From positions 1 to 56,295 of the forward strand of contig UQLB01000016.1 of assembly GCA_900541725.1 (NCBI GenBank): a stretch of 56,295 nt of DNA. Reading direction: 5' to 3'. Origin of the DNA: an uncultured Collinsella sp. GTDB taxonomy: Bacteria > Actinomycetota > Coriobacteriia > Coriobacteriales > Coriobacteriaceae. The stretch's first letter is position 1, and each line of letters starts with the position of its first letter. Below, piece after piece: positions 39,731 through 47,620 of this stretch. The translations under genes were made by a program, and so were the position numbers. Under the pieces are notes generated by a model that was not told the DNA's origin, made no database searches, and saw nothing but the letters and a program-made list of their open reading frames with translations.

Positions 39731-41590
39731 TCACTGGGCAAACTGGCTGCGGTAGAGTTCGGCGTAGAAGCCGCCTGCCGCTAGCAGCTCGTCGTGCGTG
39801 CCGCGCTCGATAATCTGGCCGTCGCGCATGACCAGAATGCAATCGGCGTTGCGGATGGTGCTCAGGCGGTGCGCCACGACAAAGCTTGTGCGGCCGGCCA
39901 TGAGCTCGTCGAATGCCGCCTGAACCTGCAGCTCGGTACGCGTGTCGATGCTCGACGTTGCCTCGTCCAGCAGCAGAATCGCCGGATCGGTGAGCATGAC
40001 GCGCGCTATGCACAGCAGCTGCTTTTGGCCCTGGCTAAACGTGCCGCCGTCCTCGCCGATGACCGTATCGTAGCCTTTCGGCAGCTGCACGATAAACTTG
40101 TGCGCGTGCGCGCGCTTGGCGGCTTCGATAACCTGCTCGCGCGTGGCGTCGGGACAGCCGTAGGCAATGTTCTGGGCCACCGTGCCCTCGAACAGCCAGG
40201 TGTCCTGCAGCACCATGCCAAAGGCACGGCGCAGGCTCGAGCGCGTGTAGTCGCGCGAAGCCTTGCCATCGACCGCGATGCGGCCGGCATCGATATCGTA
40301 AAAGCGCAGCAGCAGGTTGATGAGCGTCGTCTTGCCGCAGCCCGTGGGGCCGACCAGGGCAATGCGCATGCCGGGCTTGGCCTCGATGCAGATATCTTGC
40401 AGCAGCTTGCGGTCGGGCACATAGCTAAAGTCCACGTGTTCAAAGGTCACCTCGCCCTGCGGGGCGGCAAGTTCCCCGGCATCCGACGCGTCGGGCTCCT
40501 GCTCGCGCGCATCGAGCAGCGCGAACATGCGGCGCGCCGAGGCATACGCCGTCTGGATCTGCGTAATGACGTTGGTAACCTCGTTGAACGGCTTGGTGTA
40601 CTGGTTGGCGTAGGACAGGAAAATCTGCACGCCGCCCACCGTAAGCGCCGCCGGCACGCCCGTGATCACGCCCACGCAGCCAATCACAGCGACCGCGGCG
40701 TAGATGATGTTGTTGATAAAGCGCGTACCGGGGTTAGAGAGCGAACCCATAAACTGCGCGCGTTCACCTGCCGTATAGAGCTCAGCGTTGAGAGCATCGA
40801 AGCGCTGCTGGGCGTTGGAACCATAGGCAAACGCGTCCACGAGCTTCTGCTCGCCCACGTATTCCTCGATATGGCCGCCAAGCTGACCCTGAATGCGTTG
40901 CTGCGCCGTAAAGCTCTTGTTGGAGAGTTTGGCGATGGCACCGGCCGCAAAAATGGAAAGCGGCGTGACGAGCACCACCACAAGTGTCATGGTCAGGTTG
41001 ATGGAGAGCATAAACGCGAGCGTGCCAACGATGGTGATAACGCCGGTGAAAAGCTGGGTAAAGCCCTGCAGCAGACCGTCGCCCACCTGGTCGACGTCGT
41101 TGACCACACGGCTCATAAGGTCGCCGTGGGCATGGCTGTCGATAAAGCTGAGCGGCATGCGGCTGAGCTTGTCGCTTGCCTCCACGCGCATGTCGCGCAC
41201 CGTCTCGTAGGACAGACGGTTGACGCAATAGCCCTGCAGCCACTGGAAGGCCGCAGCACCTACGACGACAATCGCGAGCTTGGTGACAAGCGGCAGCAGC
41301 GCATCGAAGTCCACCTGCCCGGCGGCAACGATGAGGTCGATACCCTCGCCGATGAGGATGGGCGTATAGAGCTGCAAGATCACCGAGATGGCGGCGCTCA
41401 CAAACGACGCCGCAAACGAAATGCGGTGCGGACGAACGTAGCCCAGCAGACGGCGAGTCACCGCGCCCACGGGGTAGCGCTCGGGGTCGCCGGGCTGACG
41501 CGGGCCGTCACCCAAGTCGCTGAGGTTATCGTTGCCGGACACGTTGGCCGTCATCGTGGCGACCGAACCGGAAGAAGTATACGGATTCAT
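39731..41590 (-). CDS. Heterodimeric ABC exporter 2, catalytic subunit
   Basis: A 619-residue half-transporter with six membrane segments and an ATPase domain: Walker A GPTGCGKTT, signature FSQGQ (changed), Walker B with Glu (LLLDEATSSID) and H-loop His (VVAHRLSTI). It supplies the catalytic residues of an asymmetric dimer whose partner is the gene immediately upstream: the TAA of that gene is followed directly by this ATG. The ~50-residue N-terminus before the membrane domain is polar. Substrate unknown. Confidence 0.93.
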   Translation of the reverse strand: MNPYTSSGSVATMTANVSGNDNLSDLGDGPRQPGDPERYPVGAVTRRLLGYVRPHRISFAASFVSAAISVILQLYTPILIGEGIDLIVAAGQVDFDALLPLVTKLAIVVVGAAAFQWLQGYCVNRLSYETVRDMRVEASDKLSRMPLSFIDSHAHGDLMSRVVNDVDQVGDGLLQGFTQLFTGVITIVGTLAFMLSINLTMTLVVVLVTPLSIFAAGAIAKLSNKSFTAQQRIQGQLGGHIEEYVGEQKLVDAFAYGSNAQQRFDALNAELYTAGERAQFMGSLSNPGTRFINNIIYAAVAVIGCVGVITGVPAALTVGGVQIFLSYANQYTKPFNEVTNVITQIQTAYASARRMFALLDAREQEPDASDAGELAAPQGEVTFEHVDFSYVPDRKLLQDICIEAKPGMRIALVGPTGCGKTTLINLLLRFYDIDAGRIAVDGKASRDYTRSSLRRAFGMVLQDTWLFEGTVAQNIAYGCPDATREQVIEAAKRAHAHKFIVQLPKGYDTVIGEDGGTFSQGQKQLLCIARVMLTDPAILLLDEATSSIDTRTELQVQAAFDELMAGRTSFVVAHRLSTIRNADCILVMRDGQIIERGTHDELLAAGGFYAELYRSQFAQ

Positions 41591-43435
41591 TTAGCAGCCC
41601 TCCTTTGCGCAGACGGATGCGGAGGCGACCGGGGCGGACGTGGGCGTCGTGCTCCCCTGCTGACCCTCGAGCTCCTCGCGACGAAGCTGCGACTGGCAGA
41701 TCTCTCGGTAGAGCTGGCAGCTTGTATACAGCTCGTCATGCGTGCCCAGGCCCGCGACCGAGCCGTGGTCGAGTACGCAGATCATGTCGGCGTCGCGCAC
41801 GGTCGAGACGCGCTGGCTCACGATCACCGTCGTCAGCGGCAGCCCGCCCTCGGCGGCGCCGCGCACACTGCGCTCGCGGATGGCACGGCGAAGCGCCGCG
41901 TCAGTCTTAAAGTCGAGCGCCGAGGCTGAGTCATCCATGATCAGGATCTGCGGCGAGCCCACCAAGGCGCGCGCGATAGTCAGACGCTGACGCTGGCCAC
42001 CGCTAAAGTTCTTGCCGCCCGCCTCGACCGGCGCGTCCAGACCCTGAGATTTTTTGTGCACGAACTCGCTGGCCTGCGCCATATCGAGCGCCGCCCAAAG
42101 CTCCTCGTCGGTTGCCGCCTCGTCGCGCCAGGTCAGGTTGCTGCGGATAGTGCCGCTCACCAGCGATGCGCGTTGCGGAACGGTCGCGACCGCATGGCGC
42201 AGCTGATCGAGCGGCCAAGCGCGCACGTCGGCGCCCATCACGCTCACGCGGCCGGTGCTCGCATCGTACAGGCGCGGGATAAGCGAGACGAGCGTGGACT
42301 TGCCGCTGCCCGTGCCGCCGATAATGCCAAGTGTTTTGCCCAGCGGGAGTTCCAGCGTCACATCGTTGACAGCATTGGCCGCGCCGGCGCCAAACGAGAA
42401 GCCCGCATGACTCAAGCTCAGCGCAGGAACTGGAGCGACATTGCCCGGCTCGGGCAGTGCGACCGGCTCGTTGTCCTCGTCGGTAATGCTCGGCACGCAA
42501 TTGAGCACCTCATTGATGCGCGACGCGCTCGCACTCGCCTTGGTAAAGACCACGACCAGGTTGGCGACGTACACGATAGAGGTGAGCGTCTGCGTCATGT
42601 AGTTCACAAACGCCATGACCTGGCCCTGTGTGAGTTCGCCCACGTTGACCTGGATGCCGCCCACCCACAGGATGGCGCACACGCCCAGGTTCATCACCAA
42701 AAACGTTACGGGGTTGAGGACCGACGAGAGCTTGCCCACCGCGATGGCGGTATGGGCCTGGTCATCGGCAGCTCGGGCAAAGCGCTCGCGCTCGTGGTCC
42801 TCGCGCACGAAGGCGCGAACCACGCGAGCGCCCGAAAGCCCCTCGCGGCAAATGAGCGCAATGCGATCGAGCTTCGCCTGCAGCTGTTTGTAGTACGGGA
42901 TGCAGCGCACCATGACAAACCAAAACACCAAGCCGATGGCGGGCGTGCAAATCAAAAAGATGATGCCGAGCTTAAGGTCGATGGCGAGGGCCGCGACCAT
43001 GGAGCCCACCGCCAGGAAAGGCCAGCGGATGAGCATACGCACGCCCAGCGCCACGGCGAGCTGCACCTGGTTGACGTCGTTGGTAATGCGCGTGATGAGC
43101 GACGGCGTGCCAAAGCGATCGAGCTCAGCATAGCTCAGCTTGTTGATGTGCTTGTAGAGTGCGCCGCGAATGTCGGTGCCCATGCCCTGCGAGGTGAGCG
43201 CCGCCATCTTTTGGCAGACGAGCGTAAACGAGATGCCGATCACGGCCATAGCGGCAAGTACCATGCCGTAGTGGATAACGGCGCTCACGTCGTGCGAGCC
43301 AATGCCCTTATCGATCATCTGGGCAATCACCAGCGGCGTCAGCAGGTCAAAGATCACTTCGATCAGCTTGCACGCAGGACCAACCACCATATACCGGCGA
43401 AACTTACCACCAAAACGCCTGAGCAGCTCAATCAT
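41591..43435 (-). CDS. Heterodimeric ABC exporter 2, degenerate subunit
   Basis: A 614-residue half-transporter. Walker A is GGTGSGKST, signature FSGGQ, but Walker B reads LIMDDSASALD (Asp for Glu) and the H-loop His is Gln (IVSQRVSTV), marking the non-catalytic member of the pair. It ends with a polar tail before the partner gene, which starts at the next base. ATG 43435 follows GGGAG by 9 bases; the open frame starts 11 codons earlier at TTG. Unlike the other two pairs, no regulator gene is adjacent. Confidence 0.92.
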   Translation of the reverse strand: MIELLRRFGGKFRRYMVVGPACKLIEVIFDLLTPLVIAQMIDKGIGSHDVSAVIHYGMVLAAMAVIGISFTLVCQKMAALTSQGMGTDIRGALYKHINKLSYAELDRFGTPSLITRITNDVNQVQLAVALGVRMLIRWPFLAVGSMVAALAIDLKLGIIFLICTPAIGLVFWFVMVRCIPYYKQLQAKLDRIALICREGLSGARVVRAFVREDHERERFARAADDQAHTAIAVGKLSSVLNPVTFLVMNLGVCAILWVGGIQVNVGELTQGQVMAFVNYMTQTLTSIVYVANLVVVFTKASASASRINEVLNCVPSITDEDNEPVALPEPGNVAPVPALSLSHAGFSFGAGAANAVNDVTLELPLGKTLGIIGGTGSGKSTLVSLIPRLYDASTGRVSVMGADVRAWPLDQLRHAVATVPQRASLVSGTIRSNLTWRDEAATDEELWAALDMAQASEFVHKKSQGLDAPVEAGGKNFSGGQRQRLTIARALVGSPQILIMDDSASALDFKTDAALRRAIRERSVRGAAEGGLPLTTVIVSQRVSTVRDADMICVLDHGSVAGLGTHDELYTSCQLYREICQSQLRREELEGQQGSTTPTSAPVASASVCAKEGC

Positions 43436-43639
43436 GTATAGGCGCTCCCTATCATCATCTCTCTTCAATCTGATTCATGATAGTACGGAGAACCCTGGAG
43501 ATGCGTAAGCAACTCGTCACAGATGTAAGGGCGACGGTCACTAGCGCCCAAGGCATGTAGCAGCCGATGTTTTGGCAACGCCAGCGAGCGGCATAACGCC
43601 AGGGATTCAATTATCAGATAAATGTGACCCTTCAGGCGG

Positions 43640-43764
43640 TTTTGGTCGGCTACCCGCGAGTGCCGGCAGGGCGCTTGGTAGTCGAGCGATCCCGCAGGCG
43701 AAGCCGAGGACCAGCGAGACACCAAGCGCCCTGCCGGCACTCGCGGGTAGCCGCGGCACCAAAA
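43640..43764. repeat. Fold-back with 32-bp perfect arms beside the SRP RNA
   Basis: The sequence at 43648-43679 is exactly complementary to 43721-43752, with shorter outer pairing (TTTTGG with CCAAAA). The 41-base loop reads CGATCCCGCAGGCGAAGCCG and ends GGACCAGCGAGAC. It lies between exporter 2 and the SRP RNA. It may terminate the SRP RNA, or be a repeat element. Confidence 0.65.
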
Positions 43765-43771
43765 AGCGCCT

Positions 43772-43876
43772 GCGCACTCGATGGATTCGGATGCCCGACA
43801 GAGGCTCCTTATGGCTGCTTCCTTCCGGACCTGACCAGATTCGGAACATGTCGTCATCCGAACCCATCGAACGCGC
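43772..43876 (-). ncRNA. ffs: Signal recognition particle RNA (bacterial small type)
   Basis: On the minus strand the sequence contains the conserved SRP core GGTCAGGTCCGGAAGGAAG followed by CAGCC, set in a rod-like hairpin: the ends (GGGTTCGGATGACGACA and TGTCGGGCATCCGAATCC) pair almost completely. The length (~105 nt with closing stem) fits the bacterial 4.5S type that binds Ffh and guides membrane-protein targeting. The core is unmistakable; the exact ends are estimated from pairing. It lies downstream of the tadA fusion gene. Confidence 0.93.
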
Positions 43877-43919
43877 TAGGCGCTCGGTATATCTTACCCG
43901 CTCCCGCCCGATGGGGCAA

Positions 43920-43936
43920 GATAGCTAATTTGGGAC
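43920..43936 (-). repeat. Dispersed 17-mer GTCCCAAATTAGCTATC, second copy
   Basis: Identical on the minus strand to the copy at 12706-12722; a variant is at 91-107. This copy lies between the SRP RNA and the tadA-glxK terminator. Confidence 0.65.
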
Positions 43937-43957
43937 AGGGCCAAAAGACCACTTTTG

Positions 43958-44023
43958 AGTTGCGGTGGAATAGTTCCTGTTTTACGACCCAAGGCCAAAA
44001 ACAGGAACTATTCCACCGCAACT
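43958..44023 (-). terminator. Hairpin with 26-bp perfect arms after tadA-glxK
   Basis: The 26 bases from 43958, starting AGTTGCGGTGGAATA, are exactly complementary to the bases ending at 44023, around a 14-base loop. On the minus strand it lies 23 bases past the tadA-glxK stop. Its ends match the hairpin at 25215-25281, so both belong to one repeat family. Confidence 0.7.
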
Positions 44024-44046
44024 TATTGAGACTTGCCCGGAAAGAC

Positions 44047-45828
44047 TTAGATACGGGCGAGGTCGTAGGATCGGGCGGCGGCTTCACCGGCGCAGATGAG
44101 GTTGGTTGTGGCTTCCTGGGGGTCGAGCGCCTGGTCGAGGGGCATGGGCTTGCGGCAGATCGGAAGCACCAAGTCAATACCCTGCCCATACACCGCATCC
44201 AGGTTGTCAGCACGACCGCCCACGACGGCGACCACTGGCTTGCCACATCGCTTCGCCCGGCGCGCAACGCCCACCGGCGCCTTGCCGGCAGCGGATTGCT
44301 CGTCCATATTACCCTCGCCTGTAATGACCAGGTCGACATCGCGTACGCACTCGTCAAACCCAATCAGATCGAGCACCGTCTCCACGCCCGAACGTAGCTC
44401 GGCGCCGAGCGCCAACAGTGCGGTGCCCAGGCCGCCGGCGGCACCGGCGCCGGGCACACCGAGCACCGAGCCAAATGCCCGTGCACCCTCGGGCACGCGC
44501 AGCAGCCCCTGAGCCCGCGCCTCGAAAATCGCCGCATCGAGCAGGCGGCCGTAGCCGACCATCCAGTTGTCGTACCTGCGCAGCACCTCGGCGTCATCCG
44601 TCGGCAGACCCTTCTGCCCGCCAAACACCGCCAGTGCGCCTCGACGCCCCACGAGCGGATTCTCGACATCGGAAAGCACCACGACACGCGCGCCATTCAG
44701 TACCCGAAGCGCCGGTACCAAATCGATACTCGCCACGTATTCAAGGCCCGCGAGACCGGGGGCGATATTGCAGCCACGGTCATCGACAAGACGCGCGCCC
44801 AACGCTTGCAGCATGCCGGCGCCGCCATCGTTGGTGGCACTGCCGCCCAGACCAATATAGATCGTCTTTACCCCGGCACGAACCGCACGGAGCATCAGCT
44901 CGCCCACGCCATAGGTTGTGGCCGCCAACGCCGCCGACTCCGTGCAAGGCGAGTACCCGATGCCCGCGGCTTCGGCCATCTCAATTACAGCCGACTCGCG
45001 CTCGGCATCCACCAGCATCCGTGCAGACACGCGGTCGCCCAAGGGGCCTGCAACCTCGCAGGTCACAAGCTCGCCACCGCAGGCGGCAACGGCGTCGAGC
45101 GTTCCCTCGCCACCGTCTGCCAACGGCAATGCGGCCACCTGGGCATCAGGCCACACACGGCGAACGCCTTCGGCAACCGCCGCCTCCGCCCGCGCGCTCG
45201 AAACGCTACCCTTAAAGGAGTCGATCGCCAACAGCACGCGGCGGGGCCGGCGGCACGCGGGGCCAAAGTCAACCGCCTCAGCGGCAATTTCTTCGGCACA
45301 CGCGAGTGCCTCGGCATGAGCGGCATGCGCCTCAAGATCGGCCCCACAACCGCAGCCAGCACCATCGGCGCCACGCAGCCCACTAAAATAGCCGCTCAAC
45401 ACCTCACGACACTCATCCGCCAGCACGCCGGCGGTTACATTAAACCGATGGTTCAGGCGCGAATCGGCATTCAGGTCATATAGCGAACCCAGCGCGCCCG
45501 CCTTGGCATCAGCCGCGCCATACACGCAGCGCCCCACGCGCGCGTTGACCATAAGCCCCGCACACATGCAGCAAGGCTCGAGCGTTACATAGACCGTGCA
45601 ATCGGAAAGGCGCCAGCGACCGAGCGACCGAGCGGCAGCGCACAGGGCCGCGAACTCTGCATGCGCCGAAGGGTCCTGGTCGAGCTCGCGACGATTATGC
45701 GCCCGCGCGACAATCTCGCCCGCGCGCACCACCACGGCACCAATCGGTACCTCGCCCACCGCAGCAGCGGCGCGCGCCTCGGCCAGCGCCTCGCGCATGA
45801 ACTTCTCGTCGATTTCGGTGCTCGTCAT
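44047..45828 (-). CDS. TadA-glycerate 2-kinase (GlxK) fusion protein
   Basis: One 593-residue frame holds two enzymes. Residues 1-~155 are TadA, the tRNA-Arg adenosine-34 deaminase that makes inosine for CGN decoding: zinc/catalytic HAE at 56-58 and PCCMC at 85-89. Residues ~198-593 are a type I glycerate kinase, opening LLAIDSFKGS with PLADGGEGT later, followed by GLGGSATNDGG and VITGEGNMDEQS. A cysteine/alanine-rich linker joins them. No frameshift or internal start is apparent. ATG 45828 follows AGGGAAGG. The gene sits between the tRNA-Ser and SRP RNA genes, the order seen in Bacillus for tadA. Confidence 0.88.
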   Translation of the reverse strand: MTSTEIDEKFMREALAEARAAAAVGEVPIGAVVVRAGEIVARAHNRRELDQDPSAHAEFAALCAAARSLGRWRLSDCTVYVTLEPCCMCAGLMVNARVGRCVYGAADAKAGALGSLYDLNADSRLNHRFNVTAGVLADECREVLSGYFSGLRGADGAGCGCGADLEAHAAHAEALACAEEIAAEAVDFGPACRRPRRVLLAIDSFKGSVSSARAEAAVAEGVRRVWPDAQVAALPLADGGEGTLDAVAACGGELVTCEVAGPLGDRVSARMLVDAERESAVIEMAEAAGIGYSPCTESAALAATTYGVGELMLRAVRAGVKTIYIGLGGSATNDGGAGMLQALGARLVDDRGCNIAPGLAGLEYVASIDLVPALRVLNGARVVVLSDVENPLVGRRGALAVFGGQKGLPTDDAEVLRRYDNWMVGYGRLLDAAIFEARAQGLLRVPEGARAFGSVLGVPGAGAAGGLGTALLALGAELRSGVETVLDLIGFDECVRDVDLVITGEGNMDEQSAAGKAPVGVARRAKRCGKPVVAVVGGRADNLDAVYGQGIDLVLPICRKPMPLDQALDPQEATTNLICAGEAAARSYDLARI

Positions 45829-45879
45829 CGTTCGCCTTCCCTGTTGCAAATTCAAAACGATGCTATCATTACGACTCAC

Positions 45880-45969
45880 GGAGAGATGGCAGAGCGGTTG
45901 AATGCGGCGGTCTTGAAAACCGTTGAGCGCGAGAGCGTTCCGGGGGTTCGAATCCCCCTCTCTCCGCCA
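45880..45969 (+). tRNA. tRNA-Ser(TGA) with encoded CCA
   Basis: A class II tRNA: acceptor GGAGAGA pairs with TCTCTCC, the D-arm AGCGGTTGAAT is present, the anticodon loop CTTGAAA gives TGA at 45914-45916, a long variable arm lies at about 45923-45940, and the T-loop GGTTCGAATCC is intact. CCA follows the discriminator G. Anticodon TGA reads UCA/UCG serine codons. It is divergent from tadA-glxK and shares a short intergenic region. Confidence 0.97.
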
Positions 45970-45972
45970 CTT

Positions 45973-46557
45973 CTAGTGATGCACCGGCGTCATGGTGCGC
46001 TCAAACAGCGCATCGACCACGTCGGCTATCTCGGGTCGACGCTCAAGATCGTGGCCCGATTCCCACCAGTTTGTGAACAATCGAATAATGCCACCGGCGA
46101 TAAACTCCGATGTTGTCTCGAGTGAAACGGGCGCCAGGGCGTCTTCGGCAAGCGAGCTCATCACACGCTCACGGATGGAACGCGCAATGCGGTCGCAAAT
46201 CATGCCGGTCAGCATGCCCGACATGCTGCTTGCCAAAATGTTATCCATGAGTTGCTCATGTGCCAGAATCATATTCATGGCATCTTCAAAGACCTCATGA
46301 CGAAGCGCCTGCACGTCATCAAGCGGCTCCGCGTCCGCTGCATCGGTCCGGTTTTGCGGCAGGCCCGTCATAAGCTCATCGATATAGAAGGCAAAGTAAT
46401 CGTTTTTATCGCGAAAATGCTTATAGAACGTCGTGCGGCGAATCAGGGCCCGGTCGCAAAGCATGGCAACCGTCAAATCCTCAAACCGATGCTCTTCCAA
46501 AAGCTCGGTAAAGGCATCGAACAGGGCACGATAGGTTTTCTTGATGCGAAGGTCCAT
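45973..46557 (-). CDS. TetR/AcrR-family transcriptional regulator
   Basis: A 194-residue regulator with an N-terminal TetR helix-turn-helix (RIKKTYRALFDAFTELLEE, then FEDLTVAMLCDRALIRRTTF and YKHFRDKNDYFAFY) and a helical C-terminal sensing domain of the type found in Gram-positive TetR_C_8-like proteins. The longer open frame (285 residues) crosses the lemA promoter region and is not used. ATG 46557 follows GAGG. It converges on the tRNA-Ser gene and is divergent from lemA. Target genes are unknown; lemA is one candidate. Confidence 0.85.
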   Translation of the reverse strand: MDLRIKKTYRALFDAFTELLEEHRFEDLTVAMLCDRALIRRTTFYKHFRDKNDYFAFYIDELMTGLPQNRTDAADAEPLDDVQALRHEVFEDAMNMILAHEQLMDNILASSMSGMLTGMICDRIARSIRERVMSSLAEDALAPVSLETTSEFIAGGIIRLFTNWWESGHDLERRPEIADVVDALFERTMTPVHH

Positions 46558-46768
46558 CCGTATCGCCATCCTCAAGGCGTAGACAGCATTCCTTAATTTG
46601 TCGCATATCTTACACCTGTACCACCCGTTCGTTATTGGCGCCCCCTCCCTGGTTGAAACACAACGCTTACCGGAAAGTTCGGCACCGCCAAAGGTTGCGG
46701 GTATACTAGATACGTTATACCAACAACGGCAGGCGCAAAACGCCGCTGCCATTCGAAACGGAGACATC

Positions 46769-47320
46769 ATGCTTCCCGTCATCATCGGTATCGTTGTTGT
46801 CGTTGTGATCGCCTGCGCCATCGCCGGCATCTACAACAACATGGTCACCAAGCGCAATCGCATCGATAACGCTTGGCAGAACATCGACACGCAGCTGCAG
46901 CGCCGCAACGACCTGATCCCCAACTTGGTCGAGACCGTCAAGGGCTACGCAAAACACGAGCAGGACACGCTCGCCGCCGTGGTCAACGCGCGCAACGCCG
47001 CCGTAAGCGCCACCACCCCCGAGGCCAAGATGGAAGCCGACAACGTGCTGACCGGTGCGCTGCGCCAGCTCTTTGCCGTGGCCGAGGCCTACCCCGACCT
47101 TAAGGCGAACACCAACTTTACGCAGCTCCAGTCCACGCTCGAGGACACCGAGAACAAGGTGAGCTACGCACGCCAGAGCTACAACGATTGCGTGCTCAGC
47201 TACAACAACGCCATCCAGACGTTCCCGGCTGTTATCTTTGCCGGCATCTTCCAGTTTAAGGAGCGCCAGGGCTTCGAGGCAGCTGAAGCCACCCGCCAGG
47301 CACCGACCGTCAAGTTCTAA
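46769..47320 (+). CDS. lemA: LemA-family protein
   Basis: A 183-residue protein with one N-terminal membrane segment (LPVIIGIVVVVVIACAIAGI) and the family core YNNMVTKRNRIDNAWQNID, QLQRRNDLIPNLVETVKGYA, TQLQSTLEDTENKVSYARQ and YNNAIQTFPAVIFA. LemA proteins are membrane-anchored helical coats of unknown precise function. ATG 46769 follows GGAG. A TATACT box lies about 60 bases upstream (near 46709). The gene is followed by a strong terminator. Confidence 0.94.
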   Translation: MLPVIIGIVVVVVIACAIAGIYNNMVTKRNRIDNAWQNIDTQLQRRNDLIPNLVETVKGYAKHEQDTLAAVVNARNAAVSATTPEAKMEADNVLTGALRQLFAVAEAYPDLKANTNFTQLQSTLEDTENKVSYARQSYNDCVLSYNNAIQTFPAVIFAGIFQFKERQGFEAAEATRQAPTVKF

Positions 47321-47360
47321 CAATCACGGCCGAGTCTTAAGCCAATTCATCAGCCCTTTG

Positions 47361-47390
47361 GGGCCCAAGGCACAAACCTTGGGCCCTTTT
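47361..47390 (+). terminator. Terminator of lemA
   Basis: A perfect 10-bp stem GGGCCCAAGG / CCTTGGGCCC (47361-47370 and 47377-47386) is followed by TTTTCTT. Confidence 0.88.
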
Positions 47391-47517
47391 CTTATCCACG
47401 CACAACGCGCGGCCAAAAGGCCGCGCACCATCTTCCCTACAGCCCAGTAACCTCCTGGCAAGGAATGCAGAGCACTCGACCGAGGCGGACCGGCCTATCT
47501 CCCGGCGCATTCCACAG

Positions 47518-47568
47518 GACGAAAGAACCTCCGCCGCACGTAGTGCGCAGCGGGGGTTCTTTCATGTC
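47518..47568 (-). terminator. Hairpin downstream of ilvE
   Basis: GAAAGAACCTCCGC (47521-47534) pairs with GCGGGGGTTCTTTC around GCACGTAGTGC. The surrounding 300 bases between lemA and ilvE hold no gene, only this and another hairpin (GCGCGGCC AAAA GGCCGCGC at 47407-47426). It may end the ilvE transcript. Confidence 0.5.
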
Positions 47569-47620
47569 CGAGGACGCACCGGAAAGGAAGGTTGCCCTCG
47601 GGCCGGACAGCTAAGACTGC

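Noticed and set aside
44047..45828. Frameshift or sequencing error joining tadA and glxK
   Set aside because: The frame is continuous with a plausible linker, no stop or internal ribosome site lies at the junction, and both domains are in the same frame without a sign of lost bases. Comparison with relatives is still needed for certainty.
46558..46830. N-terminal extension of the TetR regulator by 91 residues
   Set aside because: The extra part overlaps the lemA promoter and start, and is not protein-like (poly-Thr, poly-Met).
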